Assembly: GCA_963734685.1 (NCBI GenBank)
Contig: CAVTIC010000007.1
Span: forward strand, 496,001-560,000
From: JAOUEA01 sp963734685
Lineage (GTDB): Bacteria; Actinomycetota; UBA4738; HRBIN12
Length of the DNA stretch: 64,000 nt
Direction: 5' to 3'
Position numbers and translations under genes: made by a program
The notes under the pieces: model-generated
What the model was told of the DNA's origin: nothing
What the model saw: only the letters and a program-made list of their open reading frames with translations
Databases searched by the model: none
In this document: piece by piece, positions 1 through 8,484 of the stretch
Position numbering within the stretch: the stretch's first letter is position 1
Layout: each line of letters opens with the position of its first letter

Positions 1-24
1 GAGATCGCGAAGAGCGGCAGCTGA
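1..24 (+). CDS. Possible 3' end of an upstream gene (perhaps rho)
   Basis: The first seven codons read EIAKSGS and then stop at TGA. In many actinobacteria the gene before rpmE is rho, so this may be its last residues, but seven residues cannot identify a protein. The idea rests on gene order only. Confidence 0.25.
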   Translation, partial: EIAKSGS

Positions 25-109
25 GCCCATCCGGCTGGTGTCGGAATAGCCGGGCGTTGGAACAGGTGCGAGGTACCCTCAGGCGGTCAGCGAAGGAGAC
101 GCACACACC

Positions 110-340
110 ATGAAGCAGGGCATCCACCCCGACTATCAGATCGCGAACGTCCACTGCTCGTGCGGGAACACGTTCCAGACCCGCTCGACCGTGGGCGAGA
201 TCCGCGCCGAGATCTGCTCGAACTGCCACCCCTTCTACACGGGCAAGCAGAAGCTCGTCGACACCGGTGGCCGGGTCGAGCGGTTCCAGCGGCGCTACGC
301 GAAGACCCAGGCCGCTCAGCAGGCAGCGCAGAAGAGCTAG
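110..340 (+). CDS. rpmE: 50S ribosomal protein L31
   Basis: This 76-residue protein is ribosomal protein L31, a late-assembling protein of the large subunit near the central protuberance. It starts MKQGIHPDY, the usual L31 opening, and carries the zinc-binding cysteines of the C+ form at residues 16, 18, 36 and 39 (HCSCGN and ICSNCHPFYTG). The C+ form binds zinc and in other bacteria is exchanged for a C- paralog under zinc starvation. A GAAGGAG ribosome binding site lies 11 bases before the ATG, and a TACCCT -10-like box lies at 74-79. It is followed after 6 bases by the DUF1385 gene. Length and motifs match the family; identification is secure. Confidence 0.97.
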   Translation: MKQGIHPDYQIANVHCSCGNTFQTRSTVGEIRAEICSNCHPFYTGKQKLVDTGGRVERFQRRYAKTQAAQQAAQKS

Positions 341-346
341 CCGCGC

Positions 347-1261
347 GTGGCCGACGATCCGGCGGCCTCGCCGTCGCCCGCACCGCACCTCTACGGCGGC
401 CAGGCCGTCGTCGAGGGCGTCATGATGCGCGGCGCCCGCCATTGGGCGGTCGCGGTGCGTCGGCCCGCCGGCGACATCCACCTCGAGTCGCACGACATCC
501 ACTCGGTGGCCGATCGACATCCGATCCTGCGCAAGCCGCTGCTCAGGGGCGTGATCGTGCTGGGTCAGTCGCTCGCGATCGGCATGCGAGCCCTGATGAT
601 CGCGGCGAACCAGTCGGTCGATGACGAGGAGCAGCTCACGTCGAGGCAGATCGGCGTGTCGCTCGCGATCGCGCTACTGCTGTTCGTCGGGGTGTTCATC
701 CTGGGCCCTACGACGCTGTTCTCCTGGGTTGAGGACAGGGTCGGGGGAGGCGTGCCCCTGCTGATCGGCGAGGGCGTCTTCCGTGTGTTGCTGTTCGTGG
801 GCTACCTCTGGCTCATCGGACGCACGAAGGACATCCATCGCGTCTTCGAGTATCACGGTGCCGAGCACAAGACGATCGCCGCCTACGAACACGGCGATGA
901 ACTGCTGCCCGGCGAGGTCGATCGCTACCCGAAAGAACACGTCCGCTGCGGCACGAACTTCTTGATCATCGTGATGATCATCACGATCTTCGTGTTCACC
1001 CTCTTCGGCACGCCGGGGTTCGTCTGGCGGGTGGTGTCGCGGATCGTCGCGATCCCGATCATCGCCGGCGTCGCCTACGAGGCGCTCCGGCTGGGCGCGC
1101 GTTTCCACGGTTCGTTGATCATGCGGGCCCTGATGGCGCCCGGCATCTGGCTGCAGAAGATCACCACGCAGCAGCCCGACGACTCCCAGATCGAGGTGGC
1201 GATCGCCTCGTTCGAGGAAGTCCTCCGGCGGGAAGAGGAGGCCTCCTCGGCCGCCGGCTGA
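347..1261 (+). CDS. DUF1385 (YqhQ-like) membrane protein
   Basis: A 304-residue membrane protein of the DUF1385 family, whose biochemical role is unknown. The family signatures are visible: GGQAVVEGVMMRG near residues 17-29, EYHGAEHKTI at 168-177 and HVRCGTNFL at 198-206. Hydrophobic stretches at about 103-124, 137-158, 204-221 and 233-248 suggest four membrane segments. The GTG start lies 6 bases after the rpmE stop, so it is probably translated from the same message. Family members commonly sit between rpmE and prfA, as here. The conserved His and Cys residues could bind metal, but that is inference. Confidence 0.88.
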   Translation: MADDPAASPSPAPHLYGGQAVVEGVMMRGARHWAVAVRRPAGDIHLESHDIHSVADRHPILRKPLLRGVIVLGQSLAIGMRALMIAANQSVDDEEQLTSRQIGVSLAIALLLFVGVFILGPTTLFSWVEDRVGGGVPLLIGEGVFRVLLFVGYLWLIGRTKDIHRVFEYHGAEHKTIAAYEHGDELLPGEVDRYPKEHVRCGTNFLIIVMIITIFVFTLFGTPGFVWRVVSRIVAIPIIAGVAYEALRLGARFHGSLIMRALMAPGIWLQKITTQQPDDSQIEVAIASFEEVLRREEEASSAAG

Positions 1262-1378
1262 CGACAGCCTCCGGGCGAGGTCGGGACCTCCCCTCGGTCA
1301 TTGCATCCGGTGGTCCGCGCCCGCAAGATGCGTGGTGAACGTCTCGATCGAGTGCACGATCAGAAGGAGCGATCCGCG

Positions 1379-2175
1379 GTGTCCACGGGTGATCCGGAGG
1401 TCCCGTTCGCGGCGAGCGGCGAGCAGGTTCGTCAACGGGAGTTCGCCACGGTCCGCAGAGGGTATGACCCCGCGCAGGTCCGCGACTACCTCGCGATGCT
1501 CGCCGCGCACGTCGAGACGCTCGAACGGACGCTCGCCGACGCCCAGGCGCGGCTCCGGCAGATCGAGGACGCCGCGCCTCCTCCGAATGCCGACGCCGAT
1601 CCCTACGAGCAGATCTCGAGACGGTTCGCGAGCGTGCTCTCCTCAGCCGACATCGAGGCCGATCGGGTCGTCGACCATGCCCGCGCCGAGGCCGAGCGGA
1701 TCAAGGACGAGGCCCAGGCAAGCGCCGAGGAGGCCCGCATCCGCGCGTCGCAAGCGCTGATCAACGCCAGGGAGGAATCCGACCGGATGCTGGCGAACCT
1801 GGCGGAGCGTCGAGAGACGATGCTCTCTCAACTGCACGAGATGCAGTCGCGCCTGCTGGCGATGGCGCAGGACCTCGAGGGGAAGAACCAACCATCGCTC
1901 CGGCGGAGGGGCCGGGTCCCGCCGCGCCCGAGGACCGGCAGGCCGAGTACGACGCTGCCGTGGAGGACCTCTGGATCGCTGCCGAGGCTTCGTCGGCGGT
2001 CGAGAGCCCGCCGTCGTCGACATCGGATGACTCCCCGTCGTCGTCGTCCGACGACGTCGGGCTCGAAGGGCTGTTCGACGCACCGTCCGACGGTGATGTA
2101 TCCGAGCCGCCTGTGGAACTCCCCGATCTCAGTTCGATCGAGTTCGATTTCGACGAGCCCGAGACCGAACGCTAG
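1379..2175 (+). CDS. DivIVA-like coiled-coil protein (frameshifted)
   Basis: The N-terminal part (about residues 18-65) has the DivIVA-type pattern, an F..VRRGYD..QVRDYL motif followed by a heptad-rich coiled coil with many Glu/Arg/Ala. DivIVA-family proteins bind curved membrane and organise pole or septum growth. The GTG start at 1379 has AAGGAG nine bases upstream. The frame breaks near 1885: downstream, good coding sequence continues in another frame (PTIAPAEGPGPAAPED onward) to a stop at 2175, ending in a very acidic tail of Ser/Asp/Glu. A single missing base would restore about 265 residues. Without repair the frame runs into Arg-rich shadow translation, so I treat the break as a sequence error. 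Confidence 0.7.
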
Positions 2176-2219
2176 ACGCCCCCGCGGGCGATCGCAGGAC
2201 CCCCTGGGATGATCGACGC

Positions 2220-3309
2220 GTGAGCGACGACTTCGGAACCCGGCTCGAGGAGATCCTCGCCCGTTACGAGCGCGTGTCGGCCGAGATGGCCGAGCCCGAC
2301 GTCGCGTCCGACCCCGAGCGGCTCCGTTCCCTCGGGAAGGCGTTCGCCGAGCTCGAGGAGATCGCCGGGCCCTCACGCCAGTACCTCGACGCGGTACGCC
2401 AGACCGAGGACGCGAGCGAGCTCGCGGCGTCTGAGGACGATCCGGAGATGGTGTCGTTCCTCGAGGATGAGGCGGCGAAGGCCGCGGAGCGCGCCGCCGG
2501 CCTTCGCGTCGCCCTCGAAGGGCTCCTGGTGCCGAAGGATCCCAACGACGGCAAGGACCTGATCGTCGAGATCCGGGCGGGTGCGGGTGGACAGGAGGCC
2601 GCCCTCTGGGCCGGCGAGCTCTTCGAGATGTACCGGCGCCTGGCCGAACGCCATCGATGGAAGACGGACGTGCTCTCGGCGTCGCCCAGCGACATCGGTG
2701 GGTTCAAGGAGGCCGTGCTCGAGGTGCGTGGACGCGACGCATACTCGCGCCTCAAGCACGAGTCGGGTGTGCACCGCGTGCAGCGAGTGCCGGTCACGGA
2801 ATCGTCGGGCCGGATCCACACGTCCACGGCGACGGTTGCCGTGCTGCCCGAAGCGGAAGAGATCGAGGTCGAGATCCGGCCCGAGGACCTCGATCATCGA
2901 CGTGTATCGCTCGAGCGGTCCGGGCGGGCAGTCCGTGAACACGACCGACTCCGCGGTGCGCATCGTGCATCTGCCGTCCGGCATCAAGATCGAGTGTCAG
3001 GAAGAGCGTTCGCAGCTGCAGAACCGCGAGAAGGCGATGCGTTACCTGCGCGCGAGGCTGCTCCAGCGAGCGCAGGACGAGGCGGCGGCCAAGGAGGCGG
3101 CGGCCCGTCGATCCCAGCTCGGGTCGGGAGACCGTTCGGAGAAGATCCGCACCTACAACTTCCCCGACGGCCGGGTCACCGACCATCGCATCAAGCACAC
3201 GTCACACCAGCTCCAGGACGTGCTGGCGGGAGGGGAGGAGCTCGACGGATTCGTGGACCGTCTGAACGCCGCGGAGCGTTCTCAGCAGCTCGCCGAGGGG
3301 GCGGCATGA
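2220..3309 (+). CDS. prfA: Peptide chain release factor 1 (frameshifted)
   Basis: RF1 recognises UAA/UAG and hydrolyses peptidyl-tRNA. The N-terminal part reads well from the GTG at 2220 through GAGGQEAALWAGELFEMYRR and VPVTESSGRIHTSTATVAVL. At about 2892 one extra base moves the frame; the rest, with the catalytic GGQ motif (SSGPGGQSVNTTDSAVRI), continues in the next frame to TGA at 3309. Skipping one G gives 362 residues, the normal RF1 length. RF1 is essential, so an indel error is the likeliest cause. The stop overlaps the prmC start (ATGA), as expected because PrmC methylates the GGQ glutamine. The unshifted frame happens to be the prmC frame, which creates a misleading long fused reading frame. 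Confidence 0.9.
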
Positions 3310-4133
3310 GGCCCGCCGACGTGGTCCGGCGCGGGGCCGACTTCCTCGCTCGCCACCACGTCGACTCGCCGATGCCGAGCGCCGAGATCCTGCTGGCCCG
3401 GGTGCTCGACACCGACCGTGCCGGCATCTACGCGAGGGTGGAGCCCCTGCGTGGACCGGAGGCGAGGGCGTACGGGCGAGCCCTCTGCCGTCGGTGCGCG
3501 GGCGAGCCCGTGCAGCACATCACCGGCGAGACGGGTTTCCATCGGCTCATGCTGCTCGTCCGGCCCGGGGTGTTCGTGCCTCGTCCGGAGACCGAGACCG
3601 TGGTCGATGCGGCGCTGGACGTCCTGAGCGGTGTCCGCGGTCCGCGGGTCGTCGACGTCGGGACCGGCACCGGCGCGATCGCCCTCGCGATCAAGGACGC
3701 ACGACCCGATGCTCTCGTCGTCGCGGTCGACCGTTCGCCCGACGCGGTCCGGCTGGCGCGTGAGAACGCCGCCCGGTGCGGTCTCCACGTCGACGTGCGG
3801 GTGGGCGACCTGCTTCTCGGCCTCGAGGGCGCGGGACCGTTCGACCTCGTCGTGAGTAACCCGCCCTATCTCGAACCCGGGGACCTCGAGGGATTGCCGC
3901 GGGAGGTGCGAGCCGATCCGATCGAGGCGCTGATCGGAGGGCTCGACGTCTACGAGAAACTCTTCGCCCAGGCGCCCTCCCATCTGCGCCCCGGTGGCGC
4001 GATCGTCGTCGAGATCGGCGAGCGCCAGGCCGCGGCGGTCGGGGAGGTCGCGCGTGCCGCGGCGGCGTGCTCGGTCGACGTGCGAGCCGACCTCGCTCAC
4101 CGCGATCGCGTCGTGGTCGCGACGTGGCCGTGA
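3306..4133 (+). CDS. prmC: Release factor glutamine methyltransferase
   Basis: PrmC (HemK) transfers a methyl group from S-adenosylmethionine to the glutamine of the GGQ motif in release factors. The 275-residue protein has the N-terminal helical domain, the SAM-binding glycine loop VDVGTGTGAIALAI near the middle and the diagnostic substrate motif NPPYLEPGDL. It starts at an ATG overlapping the prfA stop and ends overlapping the GTG of tsaC, so the three genes are translationally coupled. Length and motifs match the family. Confidence 0.95.
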   Translation: MRPADVVRRGADFLARHHVDSPMPSAEILLARVLDTDRAGIYARVEPLRGPEARAYGRALCRRCAGEPVQHITGETGFHRLMLLVRPGVFVPRPETETVVDAALDVLSGVRGPRVVDVGTGTGAIALAIKDARPDALVVAVDRSPDAVRLARENAARCGLHVDVRVGDLLLGLEGAGPFDLVVSNPPYLEPGDLEGLPREVRADPIEALIGGLDVYEKLFAQAPSHLRPGGAIVVEIGERQAAAVGEVARAAAACSVDVRADLAHRDRVVVATWP

Positions 4134-4762
4134 CGGCGGATCCCGTCACCGACGCCGCGGCCGCGGCGTTGCGGGGCGAGCTCGTGATCATGCCGACGGA
4201 CACCGTGTACGGCATCTGCACGAGGCCCGACGATCTCTCGGCCACGGCGCGGCTCTTCGAGGCGAAGCAGCGTCCGCGCGACCTGGAGCTGCCCGTGCTC
4301 GTCCCGTCGGCAGCCTTCGCCCGCGACCTGGCCGTCTTCGACGAGGCGGCGGAACGTCTCGCCGAGGCCTGCTGGCCGGGCGCGCTCACCCTCGTGCTCC
4401 CACGGGCCGACGACAGCCGGCCCTGGGACCTCGGAGGCGACCCGACCACGGTCGGCGTCCGCGTGCCCGCGCACCCGCTCGCTCGCGCGGTGCTCGCGGC
4501 GGCGGGCCCGCTCGCGGCGACCAGCGCCAACCGGTCCGGCGAGCCGCCGCCCGCGACCTGCGAGGGACTCCGGAGGACCTTCGGCGACGCCGTCGCCGTC
4601 TACCTGTGCGAGGAAGACCCGCTGGAGGGAGCACCTTCGACCGTGCTCGACCTGGCCCACGGCGAGCCGCGCATCCTGCGGCAGGGTGCGGTGGGGGCGT
4701 CGGCGATCGTGCGACTACTGCCGGACGGGGCGGCGCTGCTAGACTCGCGCCCCTCTCCATGA
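4130..4762 (+). CDS. tsaC: L-threonylcarbamoyladenylate synthase (Sua5/YciO/YrdC)
   Basis: This enzyme makes threonylcarbamoyl-AMP from threonine, bicarbonate and ATP, the first step of t6A37 modification of ANN-decoding tRNAs. The 210-residue protein is a single YrdC domain: MPTDTVYGICT near the start, KQRPRDLELPVLV, then CWPGALTLVLP, GVRVPAHP, and SANRSGEPPP with STVLDL toward the end. It lacks the extra C-terminal Sua5 domain, so it is TsaC-like in length. The GTG start overlaps the prmC stop; a second GTG six bases upstream is possible. The prfA-prmC-tsaC order is typical of actinobacteria. Confidence 0.92.
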   Translation: MTADPVTDAAAAALRGELVIMPTDTVYGICTRPDDLSATARLFEAKQRPRDLELPVLVPSAAFARDLAVFDEAAERLAEACWPGALTLVLPRADDSRPWDLGGDPTTVGVRVPAHPLARAVLAAAGPLAATSANRSGEPPPATCEGLRRTFGDAVAVYLCEEDPLEGAPSTVLDLAHGEPRILRQGAVGASAIVRLLPDGAALLDSRPSP

Positions 4763-5346
4763 CCTCGATCCTGGTCGTCTGCACCGGCAACATCTGCCGA
4801 TCCCCGATCGCCGAGGGGATGCTTCGTGACGCGGTGGTCGCGCGCTTCGGCGCATCCGCACCCGCCGTCTCCTCGGCGGGGACGATCGGGGTGGATGGCT
4901 CCGGCGCGACCGCGGAGTCCGTGACGGCCGCCTCCGAACGAGGCATCGACATCGCGGGTCACCGGGCTCGTCGTCTCACGCTCGACCAGGCGCGGCGGGC
5001 CGACCTCGTGGTGGGCATGGCGGGTGAGCATCGGACGTGGCTCGAGGACGACGCAGCGGTCCTGGCCCACACGTTCACGCTGAAGGAGCTCGTCCGGTTG
5101 CTCGAATCGCTCCCGCCTCCGCCTCCGGGCGCCGGGCCCGACACGTTGGCCGCACGCGTCGCCGCCGCCGCGGGCGTCAGGGCGGCCGGGTTCGAGGGGA
5201 ACCCGTCGGATGACGATGTCGCGGATCCGCTCGGACTGCCCCTGCAGACCTACCGCGCGATCGCTTGGGAGCTCGACGAGTGGATCACGAGGCTCGTCGA
5301 CGGGCTCTACGGCGCGGTAGCGATGACTCCGGTGGGGGAGGCCTGA
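4759..5346 (+). CDS. Low-molecular-weight protein-tyrosine phosphatase
   Basis: A 195-residue cytoplasmic phosphatase of the low-molecular-weight PTP/arsenate-reductase fold. The P-loop CTGNICRS near residues 8-15 holds the nucleophilic Cys and the phosphate-binding Arg, and the general-acid Asp is in VADPLGLP close to the C-terminus. A Pro-rich, Ala-rich insertion lies just before that acid loop, making it longer than typical 150-160-residue members. The ATG overlaps the tsaC stop (ATGA). Substrates may be phosphotyrosine or phosphoarginine proteins or polysaccharide kinases; sequence alone does not decide. A TAGACT box lies at 4740-4745, inside the end of tsaC. Confidence 0.88.
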   Translation: MTSILVVCTGNICRSPIAEGMLRDAVVARFGASAPAVSSAGTIGVDGSGATAESVTAASERGIDIAGHRARRLTLDQARRADLVVGMAGEHRTWLEDDAAVLAHTFTLKELVRLLESLPPPPPGAGPDTLAARVAAAAGVRAAGFEGNPSDDDVADPLGLPLQTYRAIAWELDEWITRLVDGLYGAVAMTPVGEA

Positions 5347-5348
5347 TC

Positions 5349-5795
5349 GTGCGGATCGCGGTGGGCAGCGACCACGCCGGCTTCTCCCTGAAGCAGGACA
5401 TCTCAGGCTTCCTCGCGGATGGGGGTCATCAGGTCGTCGACCTCGGCACCGATTCCGAGGAACCGGTCGACTACCCGGCGTTCATCGCGGCGGTCGCCCA
5501 CGTCGTCGCGAACGGAGAGTGCGAGCGCGGCATCGTGATGGGGGGGTCGGGGCAGGGCGAGCAGATCGCCGCGAACAAGGTGCACGGCGTGCGCGCGGCC
5601 CTCTGTCACGACCTGTTCCTCGCCAAGTTGTCGCGCATGCACAACGACGCGAACGTGTTGAGTATGGGCGGGCGGGTGGTGGCGCCCACGTACGCCCGGG
5701 AGATCGTGCGGGTGTGGCTCGAGACCGAGTTCGAGGGCGGTCGCCACATCCCGCGGCTGGAGCAGGTCGCACGCATCGAGCGAGGGGAGCTGTAG
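5349..5795 (+). CDS. rpiB: Ribose-5-phosphate isomerase B
   Basis: RpiB interconverts ribose-5-phosphate and ribulose-5-phosphate in the pentose phosphate pathway. The 148-residue protein opens VRIAVGSDHAGFSLK and has GSGQGEQIAANKV in the middle and HNDANVLSMGGR later. The catalytic Cys of the E. coli enzyme (GTGIG context) is absent; as in the mycobacterial enzyme a Glu (Glu71 of GSGQGEQ) takes the active-site position. The start is the GTG at 5349, two bases after the previous stop. It is followed two bases later by glyA. Confidence 0.93.
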   Translation: MRIAVGSDHAGFSLKQDISGFLADGGHQVVDLGTDSEEPVDYPAFIAAVAHVVANGECERGIVMGGSGQGEQIAANKVHGVRAALCHDLFLAKLSRMHNDANVLSMGGRVVAPTYAREIVRVWLETEFEGGRHIPRLEQVARIERGEL

Positions 5796-5797
5796 CC

Positions 5798-7069
5798 ATG
5801 GTGCAGAGGGAATACGCGGCCGATTGGGAGGCGCTGAAGGCAACCGACCCGGAGGTCGCGTCCGCGATCGCCGGCGAGCTCGAACGCGAGCGGACGGAGC
5901 TGCGCCTGATCGCATCCGAGAACTACGCGAGCCCCGCCGTGCTGGCGGCGATCGGCTCGACGATGAACAACAAGTACGCCGAGGGGTATCCCGGTCGTCG
6001 CTACTACGGCGGTTGCGAGTTCGTCGACGTCACCGAGCAGCTCGCGATCGACCGGGCGAAGGCGCTCTTCGGCGCCGACCACGCGAACGTGCAGTCGCAC
6101 GCCGGGGCCCAGGCGAACATGGCGGTGTTCGGGGCGTTCCTCACGCCGAACGACCCGAACGAATCGGTGCTCGGCATGGTGCTGGCCCACGGTGGGCACC
6201 TCACGCACGGCTCACCGGTCAACGTGAGCGGCATGTGGTTCAACTTCGTCGGCTACGAGGTCGATCGCGAGACCGAGCAGCTCGATATGGACCGCATCCG
6301 AGATCTCGCGAAGGAGCATCGGCCGAAGATCGTCCTGGCGGGCTACACGGCGTACCCGAGGGAGATCGACTTCGCGGCGTTCCGCGAGATCGCCGACGAG
6401 GTGGGGGCGCTCCTGTGGGTCGACGCGAGCCATTTCATCGGCCTCGTTGCGGGCGACGCCTACCCTTCGCCGGTGCCGCACGCCGACGTCGTGACGTTCA
6501 CCACGCACAAGGCCCTGCGTGGACCTCGCGGGGCGATGATCCTGTGCCGGGAGGAACACGCCAAGGCGATCGACAAGGCGGTGTTCCCGATGATGCAGGG
6601 CGGGCCGTTGGAGCACTGCATCGCCGGCAAGGCCGTTGCCCTCAAGGAAGCCTCGACCCCCGAGTTCCGCGACTACGCTGAGCGCACGGTCCGTGACGCG
6701 CGCGCGCTGGCCGCGGGGCTCGCCGACGAGGGCCTCCGCATCGTCTCGGGCGGCACCGACTCGCACCTGCTGCTCGCCGACCTGCGGCCGCTCGGCATCG
6801 ACGGCAAGACCGCGGAGACCGTCTCCGACGAGGTCGGCATCGCGCTCAACAAGAACCAGATCCCGTTCGACCCGAACCCCCCGTCCACGCCGTCGGGCAT
6901 CCGGGTCGGCACCCCGGGACCGTCGACGCTCGGCATGGACGAGCCCGAGATGCGGGAGATCGCGAGCATCATGGCCGACGTGCTGAAGAGTCCCGACGAC
7001 GCAGGGCTGAAAGAGAAGGCGCGGGGCCGGGTGCGAGACCTGATGCAACGGTTCCCCGTCTACCCGTAG
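5798..7069 (+). CDS. glyA: Serine hydroxymethyltransferase
   Basis: GlyA transfers the serine beta-carbon to tetrahydrofolate, giving glycine and methylenetetrahydrofolate, the main entry of one-carbon units. The 423-residue protein has ASENYASPAV, KYAEGYPGRRYYGG, the PLP-facing VDASHFIGLVAG and the PLP lysine Lys238 in TTHKALRGPRG. The usual D-M-A-H sequence is D-A-S-H here, keeping the Asp and His. It begins at ATG two bases after rpiB. The inverted repeat at 7086-7136 may end this transcription unit. Confidence 0.97.
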   Translation: MVQREYAADWEALKATDPEVASAIAGELERERTELRLIASENYASPAVLAAIGSTMNNKYAEGYPGRRYYGGCEFVDVTEQLAIDRAKALFGADHANVQSHAGAQANMAVFGAFLTPNDPNESVLGMVLAHGGHLTHGSPVNVSGMWFNFVGYEVDRETEQLDMDRIRDLAKEHRPKIVLAGYTAYPREIDFAAFREIADEVGALLWVDASHFIGLVAGDAYPSPVPHADVVTFTTHKALRGPRGAMILCREEHAKAIDKAVFPMMQGGPLEHCIAGKAVALKEASTPEFRDYAERTVRDARALAAGLADEGLRIVSGGTDSHLLLADLRPLGIDGKTAETVSDEVGIALNKNQIPFDPNPPSTPSGIRVGTPGPSTLGMDEPEMREIASIMADVLKSPDDAGLKEKARGRVRDLMQRFPVYP

Positions 7070-7085
7070 CGTGGATCGTTCGGCC

Positions 7086-7136
7086 GCGGCCCGGGCGGTT
7101 GTTGCACCACGGTTGCGACCGCATGACCCGGGCCGC
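7086..7136 (+). terminator. Inverted repeat between glyA and wecA
   Basis: A perfect 10-bp inverted repeat, GCGGCCCGGG at 7086-7095 and CCCGGGCCGC at 7127-7136, encloses a 31-base loop containing two GTTGC direct repeats. There is no T-run. It may be a GC-rich actinobacterial terminator for glyA or a regulatory hairpin before wecA; structure alone does not distinguish these. Confidence 0.4.
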
Positions 7137-7150
7137 ACACTGACGCCAGC

Positions 7151-8344
7151 GTGAGCGCCTACCTCATCATCTTCCTCGCGAGCGCGGGGACGACCTTCGT
7201 CGCCACGCCGCTCGTCCGCCGTGTGGTGGTGCGGATGGGCGCCATCTCGGTTCCCAACGACCGGACCGTCCACGCGGTGCCGACCCCGACGATGGGGGGC
7301 CTCGCCATGTATGCCGGTTTCCTGGTCGGCATGGCGATCGCGTTCATGATGCCGTTCTTCGACGACATGCGCCGGGGCAGCCCGATCCCGCTCGCCGCCG
7401 TCGTGACCTGCACGCTGATGTTCGGGTTGGGCGCGATCGACGACCGGCGGGGGACCAGCGCGCTCGCCAAGTTCACGGCGCAGGTCTTCATCGCCGGCGT
7501 GCTCGTGCTGATGGGGGGAGCGCTCCTCTACTTCTGGCTGCCTGGGATGGGGGTGGTGATCCTCTCGTCCGATCTCTCGGTGCCGCTCACGATCCTGTGG
7601 GTCGTCGCGGTTGCGAACGCCGTGAACCTGGCCGACGGCCTCGACGGCTTGGCGGCCGGCATGATCGCGATCGCCGCCGGCTCGTTCTTCATCTACATGA
7701 CACGATCGCCCAGCACGTTCGGTGACGCCTCGGCCGCAGCGCTGCTCTCGGCGATCACGGTCGGCATCTGCGTGGGGTTCCTGCCCTGGAACTTCTTCCC
7801 CGCCAGGATCTTCATGGGCGACTCCGGCTCACTGCTGCTCGGCATGATGTTGTCGATCGCGACACTCAGTGGGGTGGGGCGCAACCCGTACGAGCCGAGC
7901 GGCGGTGACATCGCGGCGATCGCCGGCGTGCTGATCGTGCCCCTGCTGGTGCTGTTCATCCCGTTCCTCGACGTTGTGCTCGCGATCGCGCGGCGAACGT
8001 GGCGTGGCCAAGGCATCGGACACGCCGACAAGGAGCACATCCACCACCGGCTGATGGACATCGGGCACAGTCAGCGGCGAGCGGTGCTGCTCATGTACCT
8101 GTGGAGCGCACTGATCAGCGGCAGCGCCCTCGCGGTCGGTCTGATCGACGGACGTGCGACGGTGGGGCTGATCCTGTTCGCCACGACCGCGCTCTTCCTC
8201 GCCACGGCCCTTCCCGCCCTCGACCGATGGCGTCGCGGCGACGAGGAGCCACCCGCGGCGCCGGATGCCTCGTCGGGAACCGCGGGCGGCGTCTCGGGGA
8301 GTGCCCCCGCCGGAGCCCCGGCCCGTCCGGAGGGATCGGGGTGA
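7151..8344 (+). CDS. wecA: Undecaprenyl-phosphate GlcNAc-1-phosphate transferase (WecA/TagO-like)
   Basis: A polytopic 397-residue membrane enzyme of the MraY/WecA family. It moves a sugar-1-phosphate, probably GlcNAc-1-P, from a UDP-sugar to the polyprenyl-phosphate carrier, starting arabinogalactan, teichoic acid or other wall polymer synthesis. Visible motifs are the Asp-rich GLGAIDDRRG, NAVNLADGLDGLAAG, FMGDSGS and the cytoplasmic His motif HIHHRL, with about ten hydrophobic segments. The C-terminal 40 residues are Ala/Pro/Gly-rich and poorly conserved. The start is GTG at 7151. In other actinobacteria this gene directly precedes the ATP synthase genes; here a pot operon intervenes. Confidence 0.93.
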   Translation: MSAYLIIFLASAGTTFVATPLVRRVVVRMGAISVPNDRTVHAVPTPTMGGLAMYAGFLVGMAIAFMMPFFDDMRRGSPIPLAAVVTCTLMFGLGAIDDRRGTSALAKFTAQVFIAGVLVLMGGALLYFWLPGMGVVILSSDLSVPLTILWVVAVANAVNLADGLDGLAAGMIAIAAGSFFIYMTRSPSTFGDASAAALLSAITVGICVGFLPWNFFPARIFMGDSGSLLLGMMLSIATLSGVGRNPYEPSGGDIAAIAGVLIVPLLVLFIPFLDVVLAIARRTWRGQGIGHADKEHIHHRLMDIGHSQRRAVLLMYLWSALISGSALAVGLIDGRATVGLILFATTALFLATALPALDRWRRGDEEPPAAPDASSGTAGGVSGSAPAGAPARPEGSG

Positions 8345-8484
8345 TGCACCCCTTGTCCGTTCCGTACAAGTGGTCGATGATGCATCTCCGAACCCGAGGG
8401 TTCCTGACTACGTACTGACAGGTGATGATGCCCGCCGCCTTCGAGCGCCGTGCGCCGGGCGGGGGACCGAGGAGGGGGTAGCTC

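Noticed and set aside
2880..2910. Programmed frameshift in prfA, as in prfB
   Set aside because: There is no in-frame stop or CTT-T slippery site with an upstream Shine-Dalgarno-like element at the break, and similar one-base breaks occur in unrelated genes.
2220..4133. A single 637-codon frame that looks like an RF1-PrmC fusion
   Set aside because: The middle part is Arg/Gly-rich shadow translation. True RF1 continues in the next frame with the GGQ motif, and prmC only happens to share the original frame.
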